NCBI GenBank assembly: GCA_002375985.1
Contig: DFNH01000017.1
Coordinates: 1 to 45,350, forward strand
DNA length: 45,350 nt
Direction: 5' to 3'
DNA from: Firmicutes bacterium UBA3572
GTDB lineage: Bacteria; Bacillota; Desulfotomaculia; Desulfotomaculales; Desulforudaceae
Part shown: positions 7,664 to 17,110 of the stretch, piece after piece
How the letters are laid out: the number at the start of each line of letters is the position of its first letter
How positions within the stretch are numbered: the first letter of the stretch is position 1
Program-made: the position numbers and the translations under genes
Notes under the pieces: model-generated
What the model saw: the letters and a program-made list of their open reading frames with translations, nothing else
Database searches by the model: none
Told to the model about the DNA's origin: nothing

Positions 7664-8995
7664 TTAGTCCGTAGGGCTCCGCCGGCGCACGATCAGGTTT
7701 AAGCCATCCAGGCGGAGCACCACCACTTCTTCGTTTTCCGCCACCGGGCCGTCTTCGGCCCTAGCCTGCCAGCGTTCTCCCTGGACCAACACCGTGCCCT
7801 TAGGATTAAGCGCCGTCAGGGCGACGCCCACCGCCCCGACCATCCCCTCCTGGCCGGTGGTGGCCTGCCGCCGGTGCGCCTTAATTACCGCCCGGCCCGC
7901 AATCACGACAAACAACCCAATACCTACTACAACACCGGCAACTACGCCGACACTAACCTGGAAACCTGCCGGGCTATCAGAAAAAAGCATCAGCGATCCC
8001 AGCGTTACCGCAATCAAACCGCCTACCGTAAGCAGCCCGTAACTGGGCACGAACAACTCAAAGGCAAACAAGGCAAAGCCCAGTATGATCAGCAGTATCC
8101 CGCCCCAGTGGGCGTCCAAGGTACCCAGGGAATACAGGGCCGTGATCAGCGCCAAGCCGCCGGCCACCCCAGGGAAGATCGAACCGGGGTTGTAAAACTC
8201 CATCAGGAGTCCGAGCATACCGATGGATAGCAGGATGTAGGCGATGTTCGGGTTACTTAGGGTATGGAGAATGCGCTCGACGCGGGTCATTTCTTCTCGT
8301 TCGGACACGGCGCCGGCCGTAGCCAGCACCACCTCCTCCCCGCTACTCAGGGCGACCGTCATCCCGTCGATCGCAGTCAACAGTTCCTGGAGGTTCTGCG
8401 CCCGGAGGTCAATCAGGCCGTACTCGAACGCTTCCTTATCAGTATACGAACGACTCTCAATCACCGCTAGCTCGGCTTTCTCGGCGTTACGCCCGCGCAT
8501 TTCCGCAATGCTGCGCACCCAAGCAGCCGCGTCCTGTGTAATCTTCTCCTCCTGGGCGCCGGACAACTCCTCGCCGCCGCCCGCCACCGGGTGGGCAGCA
8601 CCGATCCGGCTTCCCGGAGCCATAGCCGCCACGTGGGCCGAAAGGGTAATAAAGGTGCCTGCGGAACTGGCCCAACCACCGGCGGGGGAAACGTACACCA
8701 CCACCGGCACCTGTGCGTTCATGATCCGCTGGACGATAACCTGGGTAGTGTCGTAAAGCCCCCCGGGGGTATTCAGTTCAATGACGCAAACCGCCCCGCG
8801 GCGTTCGGCCTCGACTATCCCGCGATCCAGATACTGCGCCACCACCGGCACAATCGGCCCGTCGACCTGCAGGATAACCACCTGGTCTGCCGTGCCGCGC
8901 TGGGCCAACACGCCCACAGGCGCAAGCAAAACCACCCCAGCCACCAACAGAACCAGGAAGGCCATGACTCTCACGTGCCGCCTGCAAAGACCCAC
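7664..8995 (-). CDS. NfeD-type membrane-bound serine protease (ClpP-like)
   Basis: The 443-aa protein begins with a signal or anchor helix (about residues 11-30), then a ClpP-fold protease domain, then four to five membrane helices, and ends in a C-terminal OB-fold NfeD domain. The probable catalytic pair is Ser111 in ASSAG and Lys151 in EEKITQDAAAWV, the same spacing as the Ser/Lys dyad described in the archaeal homologue PH1510. Established partner: slipin, encoded next downstream. The gap between the two genes is 199 bases and I see nothing definite in it. The start is a GTG with AAGGAG about 10 bases upstream; a nearby TTG is an alternative. Confidence 0.9.
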   Translation of the reverse strand: MGLCRRHVRVMAFLVLLVAGVVLLAPVGVLAQRGTADQVVILQVDGPIVPVVAQYLDRGIVEAERRGAVCVIELNTPGGLYDTTQVIVQRIMNAQVPVVVYVSPAGGWASSAGTFITLSAHVAAMAPGSRIGAAHPVAGGGEELSGAQEEKITQDAAAWVRSIAEMRGRNAEKAELAVIESRSYTDKEAFEYGLIDLRAQNLQELLTAIDGMTVALSSGEEVVLATAGAVSEREEMTRVERILHTLSNPNIAYILLSIGMLGLLMEFYNPGSIFPGVAGGLALITALYSLGTLDAHWGGILLIILGFALFAFELFVPSYGLLTVGGLIAVTLGSLMLFSDSPAGFQVSVGVVAGVVVGIGLFVVIAGRAVIKAHRRQATTGQEGMVGAVGVALTALNPKGTVLVQGERWQARAEDGPVAENEEVVVLRLDGLNLIVRRRSPTD

Positions 8996-9032
8996 CGCAA
9001 CCCGTCTCCTTCCCCGGATCCTTTATCCTAAT

Positions 9033-10745
9033 CTATCTATCGTCACCCAACAAGGACTGAACCGCCCCGACTAAATCGGCCAACGGCACCAACCGGCTCT
9101 CCCCGGTCCGGCGCACGCGCAGCTCCAGGAGTCCCTCACCGGCCGTCTTGCCCACGGTGATCCGTAAGGGGTAACCCACCAGGTCGGCGTCCTTGAATTT
9201 CACACCCGGCCGCTCAGCCCGGTCGTCCAGGAGCACCTCCACACCGGCCGCGGAGAGCATCTCGTAGGCCTGCTCGGCCAGTGTGGCTTGAACCTCGTCC
9301 CGCACGTTCACCGGGACCACCACCACGGTAAACGGCGCGATTGCTGCCGGCCAAACGATACCGTGTTCGTCGTGATGCTGTTCAACCGCCGCCGCCAGCG
9401 TCCGGGTCACCCCAATACCGTAACAACCCATGACCACCAGTTTCTCGGCCCCATGCTCATCTAGGTAGGTCAGCCCCATCGCTTCGGAATACTTGGTGCC
9501 CAGCTTGAACACCTGGCCCACCTCAATGCCGCGTGCCATCGCCAGGGGCCGGCCACAGTGGGGACAGGGGTCACCCTCGTGCACCAGGCGCAGATCGGTT
9601 ATCCGATCAACCTTGAAATCCCTTCCGGGATTTACATTCCGGTAATGAGCATCGGCTTGATTAGCTCCGGTAATACAGTTAACCATATTGGCCACTTCTT
9701 CGTCAACAACCAACTCGACCCCGTGTAGTCCCACCGGTCCCGTGAACCCCACCGGCGCCCCGGTGACCCGCCGGATGGTTTCCGCCCCGGCCATCTCCAG
9801 GTGCACCGCACCGATAGCGTTTTGCAGTTTAACCTCGTTGAGCTCCCGATCGCCACGGACCAAAGCCGCGAAAAGTCCCCGGTCGGTCTCGTACAACAGG
9901 GTCTTGACAATTCTCTCGGGATCAATTCCCAAATAGGAAGTCACGTCCTCGACCGTCCGCTGGCCGGGAGTATGCACGACCTCCAATGGTTGAGGGTCCT
10001 CCGGCGTTTGGGGTCGCGTCGCCGGACTCTTTGCTTTCTCCACGTTGGCGGCGTAGCCGCACGGATCGTGTTGACAGTAGAGCACGATTGCCTCGCCGGC
10101 ACCGGCCAACACCATGAACTCGTGGCTCACACTGCCCCCAATCGGACCGGAATCGGCCTCCACCGGACGAAACTTTAACCCGCAGCGGCTGAAAACGCGG
10201 TGATAAGCCTCGTACATCTTGCGGTAGCTAATCTCCAGGCCGGCCTCGTCCCGGTCAAAAGAATAAAGGTCCTTCATGATGAATTCTCGTCCCCGCAGCA
10301 GGCCAAACCGCGGGCGGCGCTCATCGCGGTACTTGTTCTGGATCTGATACAACAAAATCGGCAACTGTTTGTAGGACCGCAGGTCACCGCGCACCAATTC
10401 GGTGATGATTTCCTCGTGGGTAGGCCCTAGGCAGAAATCACGGCCGTGCCGGTCCTTTAGCCGGAAGAGTTCCGGACCGTAAACGTCCCAGCGCCCGGAT
10501 TTCAACCATAATTCCCCCGGCTGAATGATGGGCAATAAGATTTCCTGGCCGCCCTCGCGATTCATTTCCTCCCGGACGATATTGATTATTTTCAGCAACA
10601 CCCGGTGTGCCAGGGGCATCAGGGTATAAACGCCGGACGCCGACTGCCGGATAAATCCGGCCTTCAGCAACAGCCGGTGGCTCGCCACCTCGGCCTCCGC
10701 CGGGGTTTCACGTAAGGTCGGGATCAGGTACTCGGTAGCGCGCAT
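9033..10745 (-). CDS. proS: Prolyl-tRNA synthetase (bacterial type)
   Basis: Class II aminoacyl-tRNA synthetase that charges tRNA-Pro. The 570-aa length and order are typical of the bacterial form: catalytic core motifs near the N-terminus (FLGPTHEEI is class II motif 2 region, with RDERRPRFGLLRGREF), a YbaK-like editing insertion at about residues 230-380, motif 3 (GCYGIGVTRTLAA), and a C-terminal anticodon-binding domain. The ATG has GAGGAGG upstream. It is the last gene of the ytvI-dxr-rseP-ispG-proS run. Confidence 0.97.
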   Translation of the reverse strand: MRATEYLIPTLRETPAEAEVASHRLLLKAGFIRQSASGVYTLMPLAHRVLLKIINIVREEMNREGGQEILLPIIQPGELWLKSGRWDVYGPELFRLKDRHGRDFCLGPTHEEIITELVRGDLRSYKQLPILLYQIQNKYRDERRPRFGLLRGREFIMKDLYSFDRDEAGLEISYRKMYEAYHRVFSRCGLKFRPVEADSGPIGGSVSHEFMVLAGAGEAIVLYCQHDPCGYAANVEKAKSPATRPQTPEDPQPLEVVHTPGQRTVEDVTSYLGIDPERIVKTLLYETDRGLFAALVRGDRELNEVKLQNAIGAVHLEMAGAETIRRVTGAPVGFTGPVGLHGVELVVDEEVANMVNCITGANQADAHYRNVNPGRDFKVDRITDLRLVHEGDPCPHCGRPLAMARGIEVGQVFKLGTKYSEAMGLTYLDEHGAEKLVVMGCYGIGVTRTLAAAVEQHHDEHGIVWPAAIAPFTVVVVPVNVRDEVQATLAEQAYEMLSAAGVEVLLDDRAERPGVKFKDADLVGYPLRITVGKTAGEGLLELRVRRTGESRLVPLADLVGAVQSLLGDDR

Positions 10746-10762
10746 TTCGTCCTCCTCAAGAC

Positions 10763-11848
10763 TTACAACTTTTCTAACTCTTCAAACAGAGCGTCCACTA
10801 ACTGCGATTCCGGTACGGTACGTACCGGCTTCCCTTTGCGGAATAAAAGTCCCACACCTTTACCGCCCGCAATGCCCACATCGGCTTCCCGTGCCTCTCC
10901 CGGCCCGTTTACTACGCAGCCCATCACGGCCACCTTTAACGGGCGGGTCACGTCCTGCAAGCGTTCCTCTACCTCGGCGGCGATGCCGATGACGTCGATC
11001 TCACAGCGCCCGCAGGTGGGACAGGATATCAGCTCCACACCCCGGCGGCGTAATCCGAGGGCCTTCAGGATCTCGTAACCGGCCCACACCTCGTAGCGGG
11101 GCGGCGCGGTCAGAGAAACCCGGACGGTATCCCCAATTCCTTCCGCCAGCAAAATACCGATACCAGCTGCGGATTTCACCAGGCCGCCGCGCAAGGTTCC
11201 GGCCTCGGTAATCCCCACGTGAAACGGGTAATCCACCTTCTCGGCCAGCAACCGGTAGGCCGCCACCGTTAGCGGCACATCGCTGGCTTTGAGCGAGACC
11301 TTGATCGCCTCGAAACCTTGATCTTCCAGGATAGCTACGTGTTCAAGCGCACTGGCCACCATGGCCTCGGCGGTCACCCCGCCGTAACGCTCAAGAATCC
11401 TGCGGTCGAGGGAGCCGGCATTCACCCCAATCCGGATAGGGACGCCGCGCTCACCCGCCGCCTGCACTACGGCCGTTACCTTGTCCCGCCCACCGATGTT
11501 GCCCGGGTTCAGGCGCAGCCCGTCCATCCCGGCTTCAATCGCGGCCAGCGCCAGACGGTAATCAAAATGAATATCTGCCACCAGGGCCACGCTTGGCACC
11601 GCTTCCCGGATGCGGGTAAGCGCCGCGGCCGCCTCGCGGTCCGGAACCGCTAAGCGGACGATCTCGGCGCCCACCGTCGCCAATTCCCGGATCTGGGCCA
11701 CGGTGGCGTCCACGTCACGGGTATCCGTATTGGTCATGGTCTGGACCGAAACGGGTGCCCCGCCGCCGACCTGGACGTTTCCTACCCAAACCGCCCGGGT
11801 CTTCCGACGCGAAATCTGCAAGCCTTCCAATCCTCCACCAAAAGACAT
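10763..11848 (-). CDS. ispG: 4-hydroxy-3-methylbut-2-en-1-yl diphosphate synthase
   Basis: IspG (GcpE) is a 4Fe-4S enzyme of the non-mevalonate isoprenoid pathway. The cluster ligands are visible in SCPTCGRCEID and GCVVNGPGEA. The N-terminal TIM barrel has VQTMTNTDTRDVDATV and LRLNPGNIG. I start at the ATG two bases after the rseP stop (361 aa, MSFGGGLEG), the usual length; upstream in-frame codons lie inside rseP and look non-coding. Neighbouring dxr belongs to the same pathway. Confidence 0.96.
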   Translation of the reverse strand: MSFGGGLEGLQISRRKTRAVWVGNVQVGGGAPVSVQTMTNTDTRDVDATVAQIRELATVGAEIVRLAVPDREAAAALTRIREAVPSVALVADIHFDYRLALAAIEAGMDGLRLNPGNIGGRDKVTAVVQAAGERGVPIRIGVNAGSLDRRILERYGGVTAEAMVASALEHVAILEDQGFEAIKVSLKASDVPLTVAAYRLLAEKVDYPFHVGITEAGTLRGGLVKSAAGIGILLAEGIGDTVRVSLTAPPRYEVWAGYEILKALGLRRRGVELISCPTCGRCEIDVIGIAAEVEERLQDVTRPLKVAVMGCVVNGPGEAREADVGIAGGKGVGLLFRKGKPVRTVPESQLVDALFEELEKL

Positions 11849-11850
11849 CT

Positions 11851-12873
11851 TTACATTACCAATTGAGCAATGTCTCGGTAGGTTATTACCATGATTAACA
11901 GCAGCAGTAAAGCGAAGCCTACCAGGTGGAAAGTGCCCTCCCGTTCCGGATTGAGTGGCCGGCGGGTGAGTCCCTCCCAACCCAGAAACATCAGACGGCT
12001 GCCGTCCAGCGCCGGGATTGGCAACAGGTTGAAAAGTCCAACGTTGATACTCAGGAAAGCGGCCAGGTGTAACAACGGCACCAGCCCCAGCTGCGCCGCG
12101 GTGCCGATTTCAGCCACGATCCGTACCGGGCCGCCCACGTCTGCCGGCGCCTGTCCGGTGATCATCTGGCCTAAGAAAGCCAGAATCAACCCCGTCAACT
12201 GTACGGTGTACTGCACCCCGCCGGCTAGGGAAGTAATAAACCCCGCTGGTGCCGGCTGCACATCGGGGGCGATACCGATCCGGCCCACGCCGGCATCCGC
12301 CTCCGGCACCACCGGTACGGTAATCCTGGTACCGTCCCGCTCCACCGTAAGCACCAATTGCTCCCCCGGGCGGGCGCTAATCTCAGCGACCAATTCATCC
12401 CATGAACCTATCTCCCGGCCGTCAACGGCGATGATACGGTCACCCGGCCGAATGCCGGCCTCGACTGCCGGACGGTCAGGCAACACCTCGGCCACCGTCG
12501 TAGTAGGCGTAGGCAACCCCTGAAACATAAACACCGCCGTAAAAAGGAACACGGCCAACAGGAAGTTGGCAAAGGGCCCGGCCGCGATCACGGCCATGCG
12601 CTGCCATACCGGTTTGTGCTTGTAGTTTTGCTCGGGGGGCACCTCTTCTTCCTCTTTGGGATCCAGCCCGGCAAAGCGTACAAAACCACCCAAGGGCACC
12701 ACGCGCAAAGTATACTCCGTATCCCCCCGGCGTACTCCGGCCAGTTTGGGTCCGAAACCGAGTGCAAACTCGTACACCCGAATTCCGGCCCGTTTGGCCA
12801 CCAAAAAGTGCCCTAATTCATGAATGAAGATCAACAAACCAAAAACAATAATGCCAGCAATTACCGTTAGCAT
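11851..12873 (-). CDS. rseP: Site-2 intramembrane zinc metalloprotease
   Basis: Homologue of RseP/RasP, which cleaves anti-sigma factors and signal peptides within the membrane. The zinc motif HELGH is at residues 18-22 in the first helix, a PDZ domain lies in the middle (VLPDRPAVEAGIRPGDRII), and the C-terminal LLPIPALDGSRL motif supplies the third metal ligand. Four membrane segments are evident in the 340 aa. It overlaps the end of dxr by seven bases, as in many Firmicutes. Confidence 0.95.
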   Translation of the reverse strand: MLTVIAGIIVFGLLIFIHELGHFLVAKRAGIRVYEFALGFGPKLAGVRRGDTEYTLRVVPLGGFVRFAGLDPKEEEEVPPEQNYKHKPVWQRMAVIAAGPFANFLLAVFLFTAVFMFQGLPTPTTTVAEVLPDRPAVEAGIRPGDRIIAVDGREIGSWDELVAEISARPGEQLVLTVERDGTRITVPVVPEADAGVGRIGIAPDVQPAPAGFITSLAGGVQYTVQLTGLILAFLGQMITGQAPADVGGPVRIVAEIGTAAQLGLVPLLHLAAFLSINVGLFNLLPIPALDGSRLMFLGWEGLTRRPLNPEREGTFHLVGFALLLLLIMVITYRDIAQLVM

Positions 12874-14027
12874 TGACTCATCCTTTCAATCGCGGCCCGT
12901 GCCGCCTCTCGCGCCCAGCGTTCGGCCTCCAGAATATCCCCCAAACTCGGACGTTTCTTGCTGATGTGTTTTTCTATTATACATGCTACCACGCGGGGAA
13001 TATCGGTAAATCTTAAGCGACCCTGGAGAAAAGCGGTTACCGCCACTTCATTGGCTGCGTTCAGCACACAAGGCACGGTGCCGCCCGCCCGGCCGGCCTG
13101 GTAAGCAAGATCCAGGCTGGGAAACCTCTCCCGGTCCGGGGCTTCAAAGGTGAGCTTTGCCAGCGCACAAAAATCCAGCGGATCCGCCAGCGCCTCCCAG
13201 CGCTCCGGATAACTCAAAGCGTACTGAATTGGCAACCGCATATCGGTGCTGCTCAGGCAGGCCAGCACTGTGCCGTCGCGGAGGCGGGCCATCCCGTGGA
13301 CAATGCTTTGTGGATGTATTACCACTTCAATGCGATCATAATCCAGATCAAATAACCACCGGGCCTCAATCACCTCTAAGCCCTTGTTCATCAAGGTCGC
13401 CGAGTCAATGGTGATCTTTGGTCCCATCTTCCAGGTCGGATGCCGTAAGGCCGCCTCCGGAGTCACCTCTTGAAGCTCTTCTCGGGAAAACCGGCGGAAC
13501 GGTCCACCGGAAGCCGTCAGCACGATCCCGGTCACCTCGGAACGCCGGTGAGCCACACATTGCCAGATGGCCGAGTGCTCGCTATCCACCGGTAACAACT
13601 GGACACCCATACTGGACGCCAGTTCGGTGATCAGTTCTCCCGCGGCCACCAGGGTCTCTTTATTGGCCAGGGCGATATCCTTGCCCAACTGGATGGCTTC
13701 CACCGTGTGTACCAGGGCCGCCGTTCCGGTTACCGCCACCAAAACCAAGTCCGCGGTGGGCCAGGTGGCCACCGCGTTCAGACCCGCCGCGCCGGCAGAA
13801 ACCTTTACCCGATCACCGAGACGGACCTTTAGCCGTGCGGCGTCCGCTTCAGATTCCACCGACACAATTTCCGGGACAAACTCCGCCGCCTGCTGCGCCA
13901 AAAGTTCCCAATTGTGGCCGGCGGCCAACCCGACAATCCGCAGCCGGTCCGGGTGGGCACGGACCACGTCCAGCGCCTGTCGCCCAATGGAACCAGTACT
14001 GCCCAATACGGCAATTCTCTTGGCCAC
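12867..14027 (-). CDS. dxr: 1-deoxy-D-xylulose 5-phosphate reductoisomerase
   Basis: Dxr makes methylerythritol phosphate from DXP using NADPH, the committed step of bacterial isoprenoid synthesis. Seen: NADPH-binding GSTGSIGRQALDV at the N-terminus, the ALANKETLVAAGEL motif, metal-binding PVDSEHSAI, and the ASGGPFR loop. Length 386 aa. The start is a GTG with AGGAGG seven bases upstream. Its product feeds, through IspG, the substrate of UppS encoded upstream. Confidence 0.97.
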   Translation of the reverse strand: MAKRIAVLGSTGSIGRQALDVVRAHPDRLRIVGLAAGHNWELLAQQAAEFVPEIVSVESEADAARLKVRLGDRVKVSAGAAGLNAVATWPTADLVLVAVTGTAALVHTVEAIQLGKDIALANKETLVAAGELITELASSMGVQLLPVDSEHSAIWQCVAHRRSEVTGIVLTASGGPFRRFSREELQEVTPEAALRHPTWKMGPKITIDSATLMNKGLEVIEARWLFDLDYDRIEVVIHPQSIVHGMARLRDGTVLACLSSTDMRLPIQYALSYPERWEALADPLDFCALAKLTFEAPDRERFPSLDLAYQAGRAGGTVPCVLNAANEVAVTAFLQGRLRFTDIPRVVACIIEKHISKKRPSLGDILEAERWAREAARAAIERMSQC

Positions 14028-14045
14028 ATATTGCCCTCCTCCCGG

Positions 14046-15125
14046 TCAGTTAATATTCACCCCACGCGCCTGGATTCCTGCCTTGATGGCGCCCTGGACG
14101 ATGATCAGCAGTATCGGGCCCAGAATTACCCCCAGTATGCCCATTACCTTCAGGCCGATGTACATTGCCGCCAACACCGCCAGCGGGTGGAGCCCCATAT
14201 TCATGGCAATTACCTTCGCCTCCAAGGAGGCCCGGACGACAAACAAAACGGCATAGAGAATGAACAGCTTCAGTGCCAGGGAATAAGCACCTGTAATGAC
14301 GCACCACAAAACCCACGGGACGAAAATAGTAGTGGGGCCGAGCAAAGGCAAAAAGTCAAAAATGCCGGTGATGATACCGATGGTTACCGCATACGGCGAA
14401 CCGATGATTAAGAGTCCGGTAATGGTGATGGCCATGGTAATGCTCACCAGAACAAACTGGGCCCGCAGAAAACGAATAAAGGCCCCGAAACCCTGTCGCA
14501 TCACGTGGAGGCTTGACTCGCCCCAAGGAGCGGGGATCACCCGCACCCAGGCGGCGCACAGTTTTTCCCAGTCCCTGCTGATGAAATAGGTGGCCACAAA
14601 GGAGACTATCAGCACGATCATCATTAGCGGGACCGACGCCAATAAGCCGAAGGCGGTATCAATGGCTGCCCCCAGGAAACCCTCCAGGCTCTTTACCAGG
14701 GAGGCCAAGAGATCATCGATGTAGTTTACCGCCCCCGGTGGCAGTCTGCCGTAGACCGAGATGGCCTCGTCAATCAATCCCTCGAAAGTACGCCTAAAGT
14801 TAGCAATGTGATGCGGCAACAGGGAGGACAACTGCACCAATTCCGCCAGCAACCGCAGTACCGCCATCGTCAACAGGTACCCTACGCCGGCCAGCATTGC
14901 CAAGATTACGCCCATCGAAGCCAGGGGACGCGGAAACCGGAGCCGCTTTTGCAGAAAGCCAACCAACGGATCAATTAACAGGCTGAGTATGAGAGCTACT
15001 AAGAAAGGGAGTATGATCGGCAAGAGATAAGCGGCGGCATATCCCAAAACGATCAGATTTAGAGTCACCAGCAGCAGCGCACCGGCAGCCCAGGTCAGAT
15101 TACGCACCCTTTCGGAGGGCACCAC
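14046..15125 (-). CDS. ytvI: AI-2E family transporter, YtvI-like sporulation membrane protein
   Basis: A polytopic protein (about 359 aa) with about seven to eight hydrophobic segments and the family pattern of paired N-terminal helices, a long soluble loop (about residues 90-160) and a C-terminal GIFDFLPLLGPTTIFVPW...PILLII block. This belongs to the AI-2E/YtvI/PerM family; the closest described type in spore-formers is YtvI. Substrate is unknown for this branch. I choose a GTG start preceded by GGGAGGGG; an upstream TTG would add ten polar residues. It heads the dxr-rseP-ispG-proS run. Confidence 0.75.
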   Translation of the reverse strand: MVPSERVRNLTWAAGALLLVTLNLIVLGYAAAYLLPIILPFLVALILSLLIDPLVGFLQKRLRFPRPLASMGVILAMLAGVGYLLTMAVLRLLAELVQLSSLLPHHIANFRRTFEGLIDEAISVYGRLPPGAVNYIDDLLASLVKSLEGFLGAAIDTAFGLLASVPLMMIVLIVSFVATYFISRDWEKLCAAWVRVIPAPWGESSLHVMRQGFGAFIRFLRAQFVLVSITMAITITGLLIIGSPYAVTIGIITGIFDFLPLLGPTTIFVPWVLWCVITGAYSLALKLFILYAVLFVVRASLEAKVIAMNMGLHPLAVLAAMYIGLKVMGILGVILGPILLIIVQGAIKAGIQARGVNIN

Positions 15126-15176
15126 GCACCAATCACCCCTCCCGCTGCTTGCCAATTCTGCCCTGCCCTGAAAATA

Positions 15177-15204
15177 GTCGTTAGTCGTCGGTCGTCAGCC
15201 GTCG
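15177..15204. repeat. Degenerate 7-bp tandem repeat (GTCGTNN x4)
   Basis: Four consecutive heptamers GTCGTTA, GTCGTCG, GTCGTCA and GCCGTCG lie in the intergenic region upstream of ytvI. No function is evident. Confidence 0.6.
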
Positions 15205-15214
15205 GATTGCTGGT

Positions 15215-15287
15215 AGGAATTCGCTAAAGCGAATTCCTGACTGGCCCATTTTCATCCTCTGATGATGTCACCCGTCAAGGGTGACAT
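15215..15287. repeat. Two adjacent perfect hairpins
   Basis: AGGAATTCGC/GCGAATTCCT (15215-15224 and 15229-15238, 4-nt loop) and ATGTCACCC/GGGTGACAT (15265-15273 and 15279-15287, 5-nt loop). Neither is followed by a T tract on the minus strand, so they are not ordinary terminators for cdsA. Confidence 0.65.
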
Positions 15288-15294
15288 GGGCGTC

Positions 15295-15426
15295 TGCTGA
15301 AAAAAATGTGCTTGGTGTGCGCCGGGGCATTATCGGAAATCACATTGGGAACTTGTTCAAAGAACGCAAGCCGCCCGAGGAATAGCGGCGACGTGTCTTT
15401 CGCCCGCGAAAGTTTCTTTTTCAGCA
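15295..15426. repeat. 132-bp segment bounded by 10-bp inverted repeats
   Basis: TGCTGAAAAA at 15295-15304 is the exact inverse of TTTTTCAGCA at 15417-15426. The segment has no open frame worth naming. It could be a miniature inverted-repeat element or chance. Together with the repeats at 15177-15287 it fills the 322-base gap between ytvI and cdsA. Confidence 0.3.
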
Positions 15427-15447
15427 AAATCTATCTAACCGCGGCAT

Positions 15448-16227
15448 TTACAAACCAGTATATATAATATAATAGTAAGCAATCGGGGCGGTAAAAAGCA
15501 AACTGTCAAACCGGTCCAACACCCCCCCGTGTCCGGGCAGCAACCGTCCGGCATCCTTAACTCCGGCAAAACGCTTGATGGCCGAGGCCAAAAGATCTCC
15601 GGTTTGCGCCGCCACCGCGACCAATAGACCCAGAACAAAGAGCGGCCAAGTCCAGGTATCAAGAAGGATCAGTCCCGCCAATCCGACCACGCCAAGCGAA
15701 GCCAAGACACCACCGGCGAACCCCTCTACCGTTTTCTTGGGACTCAGTACCGGTGTCAAGCGGGTGCGCCCGGCCACCTTACCGATAAGGTATCCGAAGG
15801 TATCAAACGCCCAGGTGGCCAAGAGTACCACCAGAAACCACGTCCAACCGTCCGGCAGCATGCGCAGCAGGTACAGGTAAACCAAAAGTCCCGGGTAAAA
15901 AGTGGCCAGAACGGTTCCGGCGAGAGCGGCGGGGGTAAACCGTGGAAAAAGCACCACCATGGCCGCCAGATACAGGAGTAACAAGCCGGCCAGAACCACG
16001 CCCGGAAACTGCTCAGGGCCGAAAAAAGTGCCTCCCGCCAGCACCAGTCCTCCGGCGAACACCAGTCCCCGGTGCGGCTGGAGTTCGGACAGAAGCCGCA
16101 CCAGTTCGTTTTGCACCAACAGGATTAGTACGACGATCGCCATCACCAGGTAAAGTCCACCCAGCCAAGCCAAAAGCAAAAACAGCGGAGCACCGACCAG
16201 AGCGGTAAGAAAGCGGGGCAACATCAA
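15448..16227 (-). CDS. cdsA: Phosphatidate cytidylyltransferase
   Basis: CdsA makes CDP-diacylglycerol from phosphatidic acid and CTP, the branch point of phospholipid synthesis. The 259-aa protein is almost entirely hydrophobic (seven or eight helices) and contains the signature SPKKTVEGFAGG followed by a C-terminal KRFAGVKDAGRLLPGHGGVLDRFDS block, split here across the family consensus S-x-x-K-R-x(4)-K-D-x(5)-P-G-H-G-G-x(2)-D-R-x-D. The start overlaps the uppS stop (ATGA). Confidence 0.95.
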   Translation of the reverse strand: MMLPRFLTALVGAPLFLLLAWLGGLYLVMAIVVLILLVQNELVRLLSELQPHRGLVFAGGLVLAGGTFFGPEQFPGVVLAGLLLLYLAAMVVLFPRFTPAALAGTVLATFYPGLLVYLYLLRMLPDGWTWFLVVLLATWAFDTFGYLIGKVAGRTRLTPVLSPKKTVEGFAGGVLASLGVVGLAGLILLDTWTWPLFVLGLLVAVAAQTGDLLASAIKRFAGVKDAGRLLPGHGGVLDRFDSLLFTAPIAYYYIIYTGL

Positions 16228-16982
16228 GCCTTTAAGCCCCCGTAGCGCCGTTCACGGCGCTGATATTCCAAAAGTGCCTGCACCAAGTGTAGCCGCCCAA
16301 AATCGGGCCAGAGCACCGGCGTCATCAGGAACTCGGTGTAAGCCGCTTGCCACAACAAAAAGTTAGAAAGCCGGTGTTCGCCCGCAGGGCGGATCAGCAA
16401 GTCGGGGTCGGGAATACCCGCGGTGTAAAGATAGGCCTGGATAGTATGCTCGTCAATCTTTTCCGGCTCCACCCGGCCCGCTTTGATTTCGGCGCCAAGC
16501 CGGCGCATGGCGTCGACGATTTCGCGGCGCCCGCCGTAATTCAAGGCCAGATTTACAATAATCAAGGAGTTGTCACGGGTGCGTTCCACCGCATCCGCCA
16601 GGGCCTTTCTGGCGTCCGGCGGCAGTTCGTCGGGCCGGCCGATGGCGCGCAGGCACACCCCCTGTCGGTCCATTTCCTCCAATTCCCGGTACAGGTACTC
16701 TACCAGCAAGGCCATCAATTGGTCGACCTCGGCGCGCGGGCGTTTCCAGTTTTCCGTGGAAAAAGCGTAGGCCGTAAGGTATTTGATCCCCAGTTCCGCA
16801 CAAAAACGAACCATCTCGCGCAGGGCCTCCGCGCCGGCACGGTGGCCCGCCGCTCTGGGCAGTCCGCGCCTTTCCGCCCAACGCCCGTTGCCGTCCATGA
16901 TCACGGCCACGTGCACCGGCAGCCGTTCACGGTCCAGCTTCCCCACGAGGGTATTCAGTTCGGGTGATCCCTTTTCATGCAC
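16224..16982 (-). CDS. uppS: Undecaprenyl diphosphate synthase (cis-prenyltransferase)
   Basis: UppS extends farnesyl diphosphate to the C55 carrier lipid of peptidoglycan synthesis. The catalytic IMDGNGRWAERRGLPR segment, the TAYAFSTENWKRP motif and the C-terminal RPAGEHRLSNFLLWQAAYTE are all clear. I place the start at a GTG (252 aa) with AGGGAGG nine bases upstream; the frame stays open for 60 further codons, but that part overlaps a terminator and is unlike the family. It is coupled to cdsA by a four-base overlap. Confidence 0.96.
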   Translation of the reverse strand: MHEKGSPELNTLVGKLDRERLPVHVAVIMDGNGRWAERRGLPRAAGHRAGAEALREMVRFCAELGIKYLTAYAFSTENWKRPRAEVDQLMALLVEYLYRELEEMDRQGVCLRAIGRPDELPPDARKALADAVERTRDNSLIIVNLALNYGGRREIVDAMRRLGAEIKAGRVEPEKIDEHTIQAYLYTAGIPDPDLLIRPAGEHRLSNFLLWQAAYTEFLMTPVLWPDFGRLHLVQALLEYQRRERRYGGLKA

Positions 16983-17068
16983 CTTAACCGGCCTCCCTGA
17001 GCCAGATCTGAGGAGGCAATTATCCTTGAAGTAGCTGTAAAAGGGCCTCCCTACAAGATATAACCATG

Positions 17069-17092
17069 AAAAACCCCCTGGGTTACAGGGGG
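17069..17092 (-). terminator. Intrinsic terminator after the ferredoxin gene
   Basis: On the minus strand CCCCCTG and CAGGGGG pair perfectly around a 5-nt loop and are followed by TTTTTC. It separates the frr-side genes from uppS, which therefore needs its own promoter or read-through. Confidence 0.85.
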
Positions 17093-17110
17093 ACCGCACT
17101 GATACTGATA

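Noticed and set aside
10746..10762. T-box upstream of proS
   Set aside because: Only 17 bases separate ispG and proS, so there is no room for a T-box leader.
11849..11980. N-terminal extension of ispG
   Set aside because: It overlaps the rseP coding end in another frame and adds residues unlike the family.
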